A stretch of DNA of 64,000 bases from Bradyrhizobium sp. NP1 (GCF_030378205.1 NZ_CP127385.1:4194001-4258000), one strand, 5' to 3'. Counted from the first letter of the stretch, positions 29,832-39,066 are shown. Numbers and translations are program-made. Notes: generated from the letters alone by a model not told the origin.

Positions 29832-30776
29832 ATGCCCGTCGTTCTCGATGCCGATGCCAGCGCCGTTTACAAGGCCTTCCAGGAAGCCGGCCGGCCGCCT
29901 TACGAGACGCTGACCGCGCCAGAAGCGCGCGCCTATTACCTCGCCGCGCGCCTCGTCACCAACCCCGAGCCGCCGGAGCTGAAATCGGTCGAGCCGCTTT
30001 CGATCCCCGCCGCGCATGGTGCGATCCCGGCGCGCCGCTATATCCCGAACAAGCTGCGCCAAACGAATGGGCTTGCGCCCTGTCTGGTATTCTTTCATGG
30101 CGGCGGCTGGGTGATCGGCGATCTCGAGACCCATGACGTGGCCTGCCGCAAGCTCGCCGATGAAGCGGAGATGATCGTCATCGCCGTCGACTACCGGCTT
30201 GCGCCCGAGCACAAATTCCCCGCCGCCGTCGACGATGCGATCACGGCGGTGAAATGGATCGCCGCCAATGCCTCCGCGCTCGGCATCGACGCGACGCGCC
30301 TTGTGGTGGGCGGCGACAGCGCCGGCGGCAACCTCGCTGCCGTGGTCGCGCTCGCCGCGCGCGACGGCGACGGCCCGAAGCTCGCGGGCCAGGTGCTGGT
30401 CTACCCAGCGACTGATTTTTCCCGAAAACATCCCTCGCACCGCGAGCCCGAGACCTCGGTGCTGCTCACTCACACCGTCGTTACCTGGTTCATGGGCCAC
30501 TATATCGGCAACGGCGACATCAACGACTGGCGCGCCTCGCCGGCGCGCGCGAAGACGCTGGCCGGCCTGCCGCCGGCCTATGTGCTCACCGCCGGCGCCG
30601 ATCCCCTGCGCGACGAGGGCGACGAGTACGCGAAGCGGCTGAAAGAGGCCGGCGTGAGCGTGACCTGGCGCAGCTTTCCCGGCCAGTTCCACGGCTTCTT
30701 CACCATGGGCAAGCTGCTGCCGCAGGCCAATATCGCCGCAAGCGAGATCGCGACCTGGCTAAAGGAACTTGGCTAA
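29832..30776 (+). CDS. Alpha/beta hydrolase (HSL-like esterase)
   Basis: A hormone-sensitive-lipase family esterase of 314 residues. The oxyanion motif is FFHGGGWVIGD, the nucleophile Ser is in GGDSAGGNLAA, the Asp is in LTAGADPLRDEG and the His is in FPGQFHGFF. No signal peptide is seen, so it should be cytoplasmic. A 14-base tandem repeat (GGCTAAAGGAACTT, 30757-30784) spans the stop codon. Confidence 0.95.
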   Translation: MPVVLDADASAVYKAFQEAGRPPYETLTAPEARAYYLAARLVTNPEPPELKSVEPLSIPAAHGAIPARRYIPNKLRQTNGLAPCLVFFHGGGWVIGDLETHDVACRKLADEAEMIVIAVDYRLAPEHKFPAAVDDAITAVKWIAANASALGIDATRLVVGGDSAGGNLAAVVALAARDGDGPKLAGQVLVYPATDFSRKHPSHREPETSVLLTHTVVTWFMGHYIGNGDINDWRASPARAKTLAGLPPAYVLTAGADPLRDEGDEYAKRLKEAGVSVTWRSFPGQFHGFFTMGKLLPQANIAASEIATWLKELG

Positions 30777-30917
30777 AGGAACTTGGCTGAAGGCGCTGGG
30801 CTGAAAGGGCTGCGTCGTCAGCTTTGCGGCGATTGACCGCCTTGCGTCCGCCGCGCGCCCGCGATAGCCGCGGCGGCTGGGACAAGCAATCCGCCGTCGA
30901 TGCGGTGAACAGAGGTC

Positions 30918-32138
30918 ATGTTGGCTCCGATCCTGATCTACGGCATACCGTTCGAGTTCGTCCTTTTCGCGCTGACGCTGGCGGGCATCGCGCTATTCCA
31001 CCATCACACGCTGCCGATCGCACTCGCCGGCCTTGCGGCGGTCGTCGCCTACAAGCTCGCCTTCACCGGCTTCAAGTTCGGCCCCGGCGTCGGCGGCCTG
31101 GCGGAGCTGATGCGGCATGAATGGGTCACGCTCGCGAATCTCTTTCTGCTGCTGATGGGCTTTGCGCTGCTGTCGCGCCATTTCGAGGAGAGCCGGATTC
31201 CCGACGAAATGCCGGCGTTGCTGCCGCACGACTGGAAGGGCGGCACGCTGCTGTTGTGCATCGTGTTCGTGCTGTCGGGCTTTCTCGACAACATCGCAGC
31301 CGCCCTGATCGGCGGAACGGCGGCGCGCCACGTGTTTCGCGGCAAGGTCCATGTCGGCTATCTCGCGGCGATTGTGGCCGCGGCCAATGCCGGGGGCGCC
31401 GGCAGCGTGGTCGGCGACACCACCACCACCATGATGTGGATCGACGGGGTCAGCCCGCTCACCGTGCTCGACGCCTATGTCGGCGCGGTCGCCGCATTGC
31501 TGGTGTTTGCCATCCCTGCTTCGATCCTGCAGCAGCGTTTTTCGCCGATCGTCGGCAAGCCGCCAAGCGGGCTGAAAATCGATCGGGCGCGGGTCGTCAT
31601 CGTCGCCATTGTGCTGCTCGCGGCGATGTCCGCGAACGTGACCGCCAATGTCTATTTCCCGATCGTGCAGGACCACCTCCCCGTGCTTGGGCTCGCGGTG
31701 TGGATCGCGCTGCTTGTCACGGCAGTGCTGCGGCGGCCGGACTGGTCGGTGCTGCCCGAGAGCTTCAAGGGCACCATCTTCCTGCTCGCATTGGTGCTGG
31801 CCGCCTCCATGATGCCGGTCGACAAGCTGCCGGCCGCCAGCGCCTCGACCGCGTTCGGGCTCGGCATCGTCTCCGCGGTGTTCGACAACATTCCGCTCAC
31901 CGCGCTCGCGCTGAAGCAGGGCGGCTATGATTGGGGATTTCTCGCCTATGCCGTCGGATTCGGCGGCTCGATGGTCTGGTTCGGCTCTTCCGCCGGCGTT
32001 GCGCTGTCAAACATGTATCCCGAGGCGAAGTCGGTGGGACTTTGGCTCAGAGGCGGCTGGCCGATCGTCATCGCCTATGTCGTCGGCTTCGTCGCGATGC
32101 TCGCGCTGGTCGGATGGCATCCCGACGCGCCGCATTAG
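30918..32138 (+). CDS. NhaD/arsenite permease-type ion transporter
   Basis: An inner-membrane protein of 406 residues with about eleven helices, of the ion transporter superfamily that includes NhaD Na+/H+ antiporters, ArsB and citrate carriers. The segment SGFLDNIAAALIGG and the motif GGAGSVVGDTTTTMMWI resemble the NhaD signature (a Gly-rich stretch followed by GDxTT). A second conserved half has AVFDNIPLTALALKQGG. I infer cation antiport, but substrate assignment is not secure. Confidence 0.88.
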   Translation: MLAPILIYGIPFEFVLFALTLAGIALFHHHTLPIALAGLAAVVAYKLAFTGFKFGPGVGGLAELMRHEWVTLANLFLLLMGFALLSRHFEESRIPDEMPALLPHDWKGGTLLLCIVFVLSGFLDNIAAALIGGTAARHVFRGKVHVGYLAAIVAAANAGGAGSVVGDTTTTMMWIDGVSPLTVLDAYVGAVAALLVFAIPASILQQRFSPIVGKPPSGLKIDRARVVIVAIVLLAAMSANVTANVYFPIVQDHLPVLGLAVWIALLVTAVLRRPDWSVLPESFKGTIFLLALVLAASMMPVDKLPAASASTAFGLGIVSAVFDNIPLTALALKQGGYDWGFLAYAVGFGGSMVWFGSSAGVALSNMYPEAKSVGLWLRGGWPIVIAYVVGFVAMLALVGWHPDAPH

Positions 32139-32447
32139 TCCAATGGGCCATTGCCGGATCGAGCTGCGCCCTTGAGCTCCTCGACAGGCCATCGCGTGCG
32201 CATCGAGATCGCCTGCATAAGGCGACCGTAAAAGCGTGCCAGGAACCGCGGTCGCGCCCGGGAATATTCACAAGCAACGGGTGATCTGAAAGGAGGTGGT
32301 GGACCAACGTCGCGTGCGACACCACTGGCTCCGCATCATTGCGGGCGAATGAAGGTTGTCGTGCATCCGATGCGTATCATGAAAACGTGATCGCATTGGC
32401 GGCAATACGCGAGTCGTCGAACTTCGCGAGATCAGGAGCCGTCCCCG
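32139..32447. other. Gap with no recognisable gene
   Basis: About 310 bases between the antiporter and a 59-codon gene. It has a strong Shine-Dalgarno-like AAAGGAGGTGG at 32289-32299, but no start codon at proper spacing and no useful open frame. I see no RNA gene or repeat. Confidence 0.4.
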
Positions 32448-32627
32448 GTGCATCGCGTCATCCATCTCATCGCGCGACTGCTCTGGATCACCATGCAGGA
32501 AACACTCGATCCGTTGTCCGGCAGGGTGCTCGATCTGGCCGTAAGGATCGGCGTTGCGTTCATTGTCATCGCGATAGCCTACATCGTCGTGAGGCATATG
32601 CCGGGAGTCCATCTTTCAGGTGTTTGA
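32448..32627 (+). CDS. Small predicted membrane protein (59 residues)
   Basis: A short frame starting at GTG 32448, with AGGAG about ten bases upstream. The product starts MHRVIHLIARLLWITMQE, then has one clear transmembrane helix at about residues 31-48 (LAVRIGVAFIVIAIAYIVV) and a short tail. I do not recognise the family. Support comes from the ribosome-binding site and the helix, not from homology. Confidence 0.55.
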   Translation: MHRVIHLIARLLWITMQETLDPLSGRVLDLAVRIGVAFIVIAIAYIVVRHMPGVHLSGV

Positions 32628-32665
32628 GAACCGGCGCATGACGACGGCTTGAGCCTCGTCCCGCT

Positions 32666-32745
32666 TCAGTCCGCGCGGCGCGGCGCCTGCGGGGCTGGCC
32701 GACGGCGGGCGCGCCGCATCCGCTTCGGATCGCGAAAGCCTGCCT
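32666..32745 (-). pseudogene. Remnant of a GlxA/AraC-type regulator C-terminus
   Basis: Read on the minus strand this gives GFRDPKRMRRA and then, after a short deletion, PAPQAPRRAD and a stop. It aligns base for base with the 3' end of the intact glxA-like gene at 37269-37350, including GCGCGCCGCATCCGCT and GGATCGCGAAAGC. Nothing upstream continues the frame. It is a broken copy of a related gene and, with the intact gene, brackets the efflux operon. Confidence 0.65.
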
Positions 32746-32909
32746 TGCCGTGCAGATGGCTGCCTGACCAGCCTTTCTAAAACGGAATTTAGTGGTGTCG
32801 GCGGATGGAGCCCCCTACGTCAGCGTCATGCATTCGGCGCGCTGCGGCGTCACATAAATTTTCCGGCTCCAAGTAGCTTCTGCCTATCGGGGAAGAGTTA
32901 GCAGATCCG

Positions 32910-34460
32910 ATGGATATCAAGCCCCTCTTTGGCCTCGGCGGTGTGCTCATCGCTGCTACGATGTCCCAATTCAACGATCAAGTAACAGCTATCGCGCTCA
33001 CCGACGTCAGCGGTGCGCTTGGGATCAGCCACGATTCCCAAACCTGGATCGAGAGCCTGTATGTGTCGGCAGAAATCATCGGCATGGCGACCTCGCCCTG
33101 GCTGCTGACGACTTTCACCTTGAGGCGTTGGACGCTGTTTGCAGTCGCGCTGTGCGGAGCCTCGAGCGTGCTGATCCCGTTCAGCCCGAACATCGAGGCG
33201 ATCTACGCCTTGCGGCTGCTGCAGGGGCTCGCGGGCGGCCTGATCATCCCGCTGCTGATGGCGACGGCTTTGCGTGTTCTCACCCCGAACATCCGGCTTT
33301 ACGGCCTCGCCGTCTACGCGTTGACTGCGACCTTCACGCCTGCGCTGGCCTCGACGGTGGCCGCGTTTTGGACGGATAGCGTGGATTGGCGTTTCGTGTT
33401 CCTGCAAACGATCCCGCTCTGCTCTCTGGCGGGCGTTCTCGTGTGGTACTGCCTGCCTCAGGATCAGCCGAGATACGAACGCTTCAGAATGCTGGACTGG
33501 CGCGGCCTGCTGCTTCTGGTGATCGGGACCGGCGCCTTGAGCACCATGCTGTATCAGGGCGACCGGCTGGACTGGTTCAACTCACGGCTGATCTGCGTCC
33601 TCGCCCTGGTGAGTGGCATCGCCATCCCGTTGCTGCTGGTCAATGAATGGTTCCACCCTTTGCCGCTTCTCAAGCTGCAGATGCTCGGCCGGCGCAACTT
33701 CGCTTACGGCGCGCTCGGCTTGTTCACCTTTCTGGTTATCGGCCAATCGGCTTCCACTGTGCCCTTGCGATATCTGCAGGAAGTGCAGGGTTACCGGCCG
33801 CTGCAATCCAACCTGATCACGCTGGAGATTGCGACGCTGCAACTCGCGATGCTGCCTGCCATGGCGCTGCTGTTGGATTACAAGCGGGTCGATTCGCGCG
33901 TCGTCAGCTTGCTGGGGCTGGGATTGATCCTGGCATCCTGCATCGGCTCGTCCTTTCTGACGATTTATTGGAACCGGGATCAATTCTATTTTTGGCAGCT
34001 GCTCCAGGCGGTCGGTCAACCGATGGTGGTCATGCCGCTGCTGATGATGGCCACCAATACCGTTGCCAGCCCGGCAGAAGGCCCTTTCGCGTCCGCGCTG
34101 GTTAACACACCGCGCGCCCTCGCCGAGGCAGCGAGCGTCTGGTTCCTGGCGTTGATCGATCGCTGGCGCAACGCGTTGCATTCCGACCGCATCATCGACG
34201 AGGCTGGCCAGGACCGCTGGCGGGTGATCCAGGGCAACGGCGTGCTGCCCCAGTATCCACCTCCGTTGATGCCAAACGGTCAGCCCCGCGTGCTGAACAG
34301 CCTGGAAGCCTTCAGCCACGCCGTCGAGCAGCAGGTAACGATCTTATCGACGAGCGACACCTTCCTCATCCTCGGAGCCCTGACCGTGTTCTTGATGGTC
34401 GTGGTGATGACCCTGCCTGCCCGCACCATCCCGCCGCGCATCCTCTTTGCAAAGCACTAG
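32910..34460 (+). CDS. MFS multidrug transporter, DHA2 family (EmrB-like)
   Basis: An inner-membrane proton-driven exporter of 516 residues with about 14 helices. The N-terminus has SQFNDQVTAIALTDVSGALG and an A-motif-like region. RLLQGLAGGLIIPLLM matches the antiporter C motif region of DHA2 members. It leads a three-gene unit with an HlyD-type adaptor and a NodT-type outer-membrane factor, so together they should form an EmrAB-TolC-like tripartite pump. Substrates are probably hydrophobic drugs, phenolics or flavonoids, but nothing in the sequence fixes this. Confidence 0.93.
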   Translation: MDIKPLFGLGGVLIAATMSQFNDQVTAIALTDVSGALGISHDSQTWIESLYVSAEIIGMATSPWLLTTFTLRRWTLFAVALCGASSVLIPFSPNIEAIYALRLLQGLAGGLIIPLLMATALRVLTPNIRLYGLAVYALTATFTPALASTVAAFWTDSVDWRFVFLQTIPLCSLAGVLVWYCLPQDQPRYERFRMLDWRGLLLLVIGTGALSTMLYQGDRLDWFNSRLICVLALVSGIAIPLLLVNEWFHPLPLLKLQMLGRRNFAYGALGLFTFLVIGQSASTVPLRYLQEVQGYRPLQSNLITLEIATLQLAMLPAMALLLDYKRVDSRVVSLLGLGLILASCIGSSFLTIYWNRDQFYFWQLLQAVGQPMVVMPLLMMATNTVASPAEGPFASALVNTPRALAEAASVWFLALIDRWRNALHSDRIIDEAGQDRWRVIQGNGVLPQYPPPLMPNGQPRVLNSLEAFSHAVEQQVTILSTSDTFLILGALTVFLMVVVMTLPARTIPPRILFAKH

Positions 34461-34469
34461 GAAACGCGC

Positions 34470-35699
34470 ATGGCCGACGACGTAGCCGAACTCGAGACGC
34501 GCCCCGCCGAGCCGAAGCGGAACGAAAAGCCGAAGCCGGCTTCAGCGCGCGAGAACGACGATCAAACCCAACCGAAGAATGAAAATTCGAAGGAACGGGA
34601 GGTGCAGGAAGCCGACAAGCTTCCCAGGCCTCTGCCGCGCTGGCCTCTCGCTCTGGCCGGACTGGTCGTCGTGATCTTTGCCGCGACGGTGCTGTACATC
34701 ATTTTCCGGCCACGTCCGGACGTATGGACCGACGATGCTTATGTGATGGTTCATTACGCCACGATCGCACCGCGCATCTCCGGTCAGGTCGCCACAGTGC
34801 CGGTTGACGACAACGACGTCGTCAAATCAGGACAAGTGCTCGCGACGCTCGACCCGCGCGACAATGAAACCGCGCTCGCTTCCGCCGAGGCGGCAGTCGC
34901 GCGCGACAGATCCCAATTGGAAGAAATCTCCGCGACCGTGTCGCGCCAGCCGTCGATCATCAAAGAACAGCAAGCCGCCGTTGCATCGGCGCGCGCCAAG
35001 CTCACCTTCGCTCAGGACAATGCACGGCGCTACGGCAATCTCGCCGTGACGGGAGCCGGCACCATGCAGGAACACCAGCAGGCGGACAGCGCGCTTCAGG
35101 AGGCCCAGGCCTCGCTTGACGGCGCCGAGGCCTCGCTCGACGCGGCGCGCCGGCAATTGGACGTGCTCGAGGCCCAGCGATCTGCGACGGAAGCAGCGGT
35201 GAAGGCCGATGAGGCTCGACTTGAACAAGCCAAGCTGAACTTGTCTTATACGCAGATTCGAGCGCCGATCGACGGGATGGCAGGTGAGCGATCCGTACAG
35301 GTCGGGAACTATGTCGGCGCGGGCACGACGCTGATGACGGTTGTGCCTCTCGACCAGGCCTACATCGAAGCGAACTATCGCGAAGTGGATCTGCTGCATG
35401 TCCGCAGCGGCCAGCCGGTCACGATCCATCTGGACGCCTATGACGTCGACCTCCGGGGCAAAGTGGACAGCGTCCCTCCGGCTTCCGGCGCGGCCTTTGC
35501 GCCCATCGCGCCCAACAATGCCACCGGCAACTTCACCAAGATCGTGCAACGGCTGCCGGTCAAGATCGTGGTGACGCCCGGGCAGCCTTTGGCTAAGCTT
35601 CTGCGCGTTGGCCTGTCGGTCGAGACCACCATTCATACGGGACTGGAGGACGTCGTGGATGAGCAGCGCAGATCAAACGACCGCGTGACCGGGCATTGA
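34470..35699 (+). CDS. HlyD family periplasmic adaptor (EmrA-like)
   Basis: A membrane-fusion protein of 409 residues. A highly charged cytoplasmic N-terminus (1-55) precedes one transmembrane helix (about 57-78). The first biotinyl-lipoyl half motif is YATIAPRISGQVATVPVDDN, then long coiled-coil hairpin helices (about 130-260) and the second half motif YTQIRAPIDGMAGERSVQ. A beta-barrel domain follows. It starts ten bases after the MFS stop with AGGAAACGC as ribosome-binding site and is followed at once by the outer-membrane gene. Confidence 0.95.
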   Translation: MADDVAELETRPAEPKRNEKPKPASARENDDQTQPKNENSKEREVQEADKLPRPLPRWPLALAGLVVVIFAATVLYIIFRPRPDVWTDDAYVMVHYATIAPRISGQVATVPVDDNDVVKSGQVLATLDPRDNETALASAEAAVARDRSQLEEISATVSRQPSIIKEQQAAVASARAKLTFAQDNARRYGNLAVTGAGTMQEHQQADSALQEAQASLDGAEASLDAARRQLDVLEAQRSATEAAVKADEARLEQAKLNLSYTQIRAPIDGMAGERSVQVGNYVGAGTTLMTVVPLDQAYIEANYREVDLLHVRSGQPVTIHLDAYDVDLRGKVDSVPPASGAAFAPIAPNNATGNFTKIVQRLPVKIVVTPGQPLAKLLRVGLSVETTIHTGLEDVVDEQRRSNDRVTGH

Positions 35700-37196
35700 T
35701 TGGTGCGTGCCTTACCTCTTGCGGCGCGCCTCTCCGGTCCGATGTTGGGCATCGGTCTGGCCGGCTGCATCGTTGGGCCGGACTACCAGCGGCCGGAGAT
35801 TGCTGCGGCGCCAGCGCGGACGCCGCTAGAGACCGCGGAGGTGCCCAGCCGAACCGTCGAGGGCAAGATCGATCCGGCATGGTGGAAGAGCTTCCGCGAC
35901 CCCGAGCTTTCCTCGCTCGTCGAACGGCTGGCGCTGCAAAACCTTGATCTCAAGACCGCGGCGGAACGCGTGGTCCAGAGCGTGGCGCAGCGCCAAGTCG
36001 CGGTTTCACAGGGACTGCCGCACGTCGAAGGGCAGTCCTTGACGACTTATAATCGGCAGAGCCCGAACGGCCCGCTCTCTCTGCTCACGCCTGCGCCCGG
36101 CGCGCCTTTGGAATACGCCCTGTTCCGAGATGGCTTGACGTCATCATGGCAACTCGACCTGTTCGGCCGCGTTCGGCGAGCCGTGGAAGCAGCCGACGCC
36201 AACACCCTGGCGGCCGTGGAGAACCGGCACGGCGTCGCGCTCGCGGCGCTCACCGAACTGGCGCAAAGCTACGTGCAATTGCGCGGAACGCAGAACCGGC
36301 TTGAGATCGCGAAACGCAACCTCCGTCTGGCCGATGAGAACGTCGAGCTTGTGAACACGCGTTTCGGTAGCGGAGTCGCCACCACGCTCGACCTGTCGCA
36401 AGCCCGGGCTCAACGGGCCACCATCGCCGCGAGCCTGCCGCCGTTGCGGATCCAGGAGGCGGAGCTCATCAATGCCATCGGACTGCTGTTGGGCGACGCT
36501 CCCCGCGCGCTCGAGGCCGAGTTGCGCCGCTCCCGGATGCTGCCGCGCCCGCCGCGCAGGGTTCCGGTGGGCTTGCCCGGGACGCTCGTGCGCCGCCGCC
36601 CGGACGTACGCGAAGCCGAGGCGCGCCTGCATGAAGCCACGGCACAGACCGGCGTCGCGGTGGCGAGCTTCTACCCCGACGTGACATTGAACGGCGCGCT
36701 CAATGCGGAAAGCTTGCACCTGAGCAATCTGTTCACCCCGGCGTCGGCCGCATTCGCGGTGGGGCCGTCGATCTCCATTCCGATCTTCGAAGGCGGGCGG
36801 TTGCGGGGCGTCCTGACGCTCCGCGAATCGCAACAACGGGAAGCGGCCATCTTCTTTCAGAAAACGGTGTTGCGGGCCTGGAAGGAGGTCGATGATGCCC
36901 TGACGGCCTATCGCGAAGCGCAACTGCGGCGCGCCGAGATTGCCCGGTCGGTCACGGAAAATCAGGCCGCCCTGCAAGCCGCCAGGCAACGCTACTCGGA
37001 GGGCGCGATCGACTTCCTGAATATCATCGCGACACTGGCCCAGCTGCTGCAGAGTGAAAACGATCTTGCCGACAGCGATACGCAGATCGCGATTGATCTC
37101 GTCAATCTCTATCGCACCCTCGGCGGAGGATGGGAGGTCGCAGATGTCGCCTATGATAAAGACGGCGTGCTGCGACAGGAAATCAGAGCGCCATAG
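35700..37196 (+). CDS. Outer-membrane efflux lipoprotein (NodT family)
   Basis: A TolC-like outer-membrane channel of 497-498 residues. A lipoprotein signal with the lipobox GLAGC gives acylation at about Cys22, followed by IVGPDYQRPE, the usual start of NodT/RND outer-membrane lipoproteins. Two OEP repeats follow, with GTLVRRRPDVREAEARL as a diagnostic motif. The start is TTG 35700 or GTG 35703 directly after the adaptor stop. It completes the tripartite pump. Confidence 0.94.
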   Translation: MVRALPLAARLSGPMLGIGLAGCIVGPDYQRPEIAAAPARTPLETAEVPSRTVEGKIDPAWWKSFRDPELSSLVERLALQNLDLKTAAERVVQSVAQRQVAVSQGLPHVEGQSLTTYNRQSPNGPLSLLTPAPGAPLEYALFRDGLTSSWQLDLFGRVRRAVEAADANTLAAVENRHGVALAALTELAQSYVQLRGTQNRLEIAKRNLRLADENVELVNTRFGSGVATTLDLSQARAQRATIAASLPPLRIQEAELINAIGLLLGDAPRALEAELRRSRMLPRPPRRVPVGLPGTLVRRRPDVREAEARLHEATAQTGVAVASFYPDVTLNGALNAESLHLSNLFTPASAAFAVGPSISIPIFEGGRLRGVLTLRESQQREAAIFFQKTVLRAWKEVDDALTAYREAQLRRAEIARSVTENQAALQAARQRYSEGAIDFLNIIATLAQLLQSENDLADSDTQIAIDLVNLYRTLGGGWEVADVAYDKDGVLRQEIRAP

Positions 37197-37268
37197 AACG
37201 CTGCTACCGGATCGCTGTCATCGGCGGATATGAGCGCTTCGTGAGTCCACGCCCTCGAGCGAAACCGC

Positions 37269-38219
37269 TCACCCCGCCCGCGCCGCGCGGCGCAGCGCCT
37301 GCGGCGGCTGCCCGAAGGCGCGGATGAAGGCGCGCCGCATCCGCTCCGGATCGCGAAAGCCCGTCGCCTCCGCCACGCGCTCGATCGCTTCGCCGGACGC
37401 CTGCACGCGGGCGCGGGCCACCTCGACGCGCAGCCGCTCGATGGCCTTCGACGGCGTCGTGCCGGTCTCGGCGGTGAAGGCGCGGGCGAAGTGCCGCGCG
37501 CTCATGCCGGCACGCTCGGCCAGCTGGTCGACCGAAAGCTTTTCGTCGAGATGCTCGCGCGCCCAGCTCAGCAGCCCTCCGAAGCGCCCGTTCGGCGTCT
37601 TCAATTCCAGCAGCGAGGAGAATTGCGACTGGCCGCCGCTGCGGCGATGATAGAGCACGAGCTGGCGCGCGGTCTTTTGCGCGATCTCGTCGCCGAAATC
37701 CTCCGCCACCATGGCAAGCGCAAGATCGATGCCGGCGGTGATGCCGGCCGAGGTCCAGATGTTGCCGTCGCGGACGAATATCTGGTCGGCTTCGAGCTTC
37801 ACCTTCGGATAGGCTGACAGGAAATGCCGCGTACGTCCCCAATGCGTGGTGGCGCGCCGGCCATCGAGCAGGCCGGCTTCCGCGAGAATGTAGGCGCCGG
37901 AGCAGACGCTGGCCACGCGCACGCCGCGCCGCTCGGCCGCGCGCACGAAGGCGATCGTGGTGGCGGAGCGCGCCGCCGTGCGCACGCCCTCCCCGCCGAC
38001 CACGATCAGCGTGGTCAGCGCCGAAGCCGGCCGCAGGCCCCGCGCCAGCATCTCCACTCCCGAGGAGCTGCGCACCAGGCCAGCATTTTCAGCCACCACA
38101 CGGATGGCGGGCGCGGCCTGGCCCGCGAAGCGGCCGGCGATCTCGAACACCGAGATCGGCCCGGCTGCGTCCAGGACCTGGAAATCGGGAAACACCAGGA
38201 TGCCGATCATCGCGCTCAC
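37269..38219 (-). CDS. GlxA family transcriptional regulator (DJ-1/PfpI plus AraC HTH)
   Basis: A regulator of 316 residues. The N-terminal DJ-1/PfpI-like domain (about 1-190) includes VASVCSGAYILAEAGLLDG with the elbow Cys, and the C-terminal AraC/XylS double HTH (about 220-310) has MSARHFARAFTAETGTTP and ATGFRDPERMRRAFIRAFG. Its gene is divergent from a DJ-1/PfpI protein gene across about 110 bases that contain a perfect inverted repeat, a probable operator. A broken copy of its 3' end lies on the far side of the efflux operon. Confidence 0.94.
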   Translation of the reverse strand: MSAMIGILVFPDFQVLDAAGPISVFEIAGRFAGQAAPAIRVVAENAGLVRSSSGVEMLARGLRPASALTTLIVVGGEGVRTAARSATTIAFVRAAERRGVRVASVCSGAYILAEAGLLDGRRATTHWGRTRHFLSAYPKVKLEADQIFVRDGNIWTSAGITAGIDLALAMVAEDFGDEIAQKTARQLVLYHRRSGGQSQFSSLLELKTPNGRFGGLLSWAREHLDEKLSVDQLAERAGMSARHFARAFTAETGTTPSKAIERLRVEVARARVQASGEAIERVAEATGFRDPERMRRAFIRAFGQPPQALRRAARAG

Positions 38220-38234
38220 GCCTTGAAGCGATAA

Positions 38235-38276
38235 GTCCGAAATGTCCAGAAACGAGGGAAATATGCCATTTCGGAC
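38235..38276. promoter_or_regulatory. Probable operator between the GlxA-type regulator and DJ-1 genes
   Basis: GTCCGAAATG (38235-38244) and CATTTCGGAC (38267-38276) are perfect inverted repeats with a centre-to-centre distance of 32 bases, about three helical turns. It lies in the divergent promoter region, as expected for a dimeric AraC-type regulator controlling itself and the neighbour. Confidence 0.65.
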
Positions 38277-38329
38277 AATAACCCACCATGCGAGGATGAT
38301 CAGGTCAAGCGCATTTGAAAGGCTCTCTC

Positions 38330-39016
38330 ATGTCGACGCCGCTTCAGATCGGTTTCGTGATCTTTCCCCGCGTGACCCAGCTCGACCTCACCGGTCCGGT
38401 GCAGGTGTTCTCCAGCGTGCCGGGCGCGCAGGTGCACCTGATCTGGAAACGCATCGAGCCCGTGCCCAGCGATTCCGTGCTGACGCTGACGCCGACCACG
38501 ACTTTTGCCGAGTGCCCGCAACTCGATGTGATCTGCGTGCCGGGCGGGCTCGGCACCGACGACCTGGTCAATGACGAGGAGGTGCTGGCCTTCCTGCGCC
38601 GTCAGGCGGCGCGCGCGCAATACGTCACGTCGGTCTGCACCGGCTCGCTGGTGCTCGGCGCCGCCGGGCTGCTGCGGGGCTATCGCGCCGCGACGCACTG
38701 GACCGCGATGGATTTCCTCACCGCCTTCGGCGCGATCCCGACCCCGACACGGGTCTGCATCGACCGCAACCGCATCACCGGCGGCGGCGTCACCGCCGGC
38801 ATCGATTTCGCGCTGACGCTGGTGTCGCTGATGCTCGACCGCCGCACCGCCGAGGCGATCCAGCTCCGGATCGAATACAACCCGGCGCCACCCTTCACAT
38901 CCGGCTCGCCCGATACCGCGCCGGCCGAGCTCGTCGCGATGATCAGGGAGCGGATCGCGCCAGCGCAGGCACGGCGCGCGGAGAAGATGCAGCAGGCCGC
39001 GGCGCGGCTGGCATAG
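38330..39016 (+). CDS. DJ-1/PfpI family protein (isonitrile hydratase-like)
   Basis: A cytoplasmic glutamine-amidotransferase-like fold protein of 228 residues. The nucleophile elbow is VTSVCTGSLVLGAAGLL with the Cys, followed by GYRAATHW and GGGVTAGIDFALTL, as in cyclohexyl-isocyanide hydratase (InhA) and related enzymes. Isonitrile hydration is the best-known activity but is not proven here. ATG 38330 has GAAAGG upstream. The divergent GlxA-type regulator is probably its controller. Confidence 0.9.
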   Translation: MSTPLQIGFVIFPRVTQLDLTGPVQVFSSVPGAQVHLIWKRIEPVPSDSVLTLTPTTTFAECPQLDVICVPGGLGTDDLVNDEEVLAFLRRQAARAQYVTSVCTGSLVLGAAGLLRGYRAATHWTAMDFLTAFGAIPTPTRVCIDRNRITGGGVTAGIDFALTLVSLMLDRRTAEAIQLRIEYNPAPPFTSGSPDTAPAELVAMIRERIAPAQARRAEKMQQAAARLA

Positions 39017-39033
39017 CCGCGGATCGCAAACAG

Positions 39034-39066
39034 AAAAAGGCCGCCCGGTTTCCCAGGCGGCCTTTC
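39034..39066 (+). terminator. Rho-independent terminator after the DJ-1 gene
   Basis: AAGGCCGCC and GGCGGCCTTTC pair around CGGTTTCCCA, with a T-rich end. The following 39067-39319 holds no recognisable gene. Confidence 0.8.

Noticed and set aside
32289..32352. Strong Shine-Dalgarno AAAGGAGGTGG followed by an 18-codon frame
   Set aside because: The nearest GTG codons overlap or touch the Shine-Dalgarno, so spacing is wrong, and the next start is too far away. The peptide has no recognisable feature.
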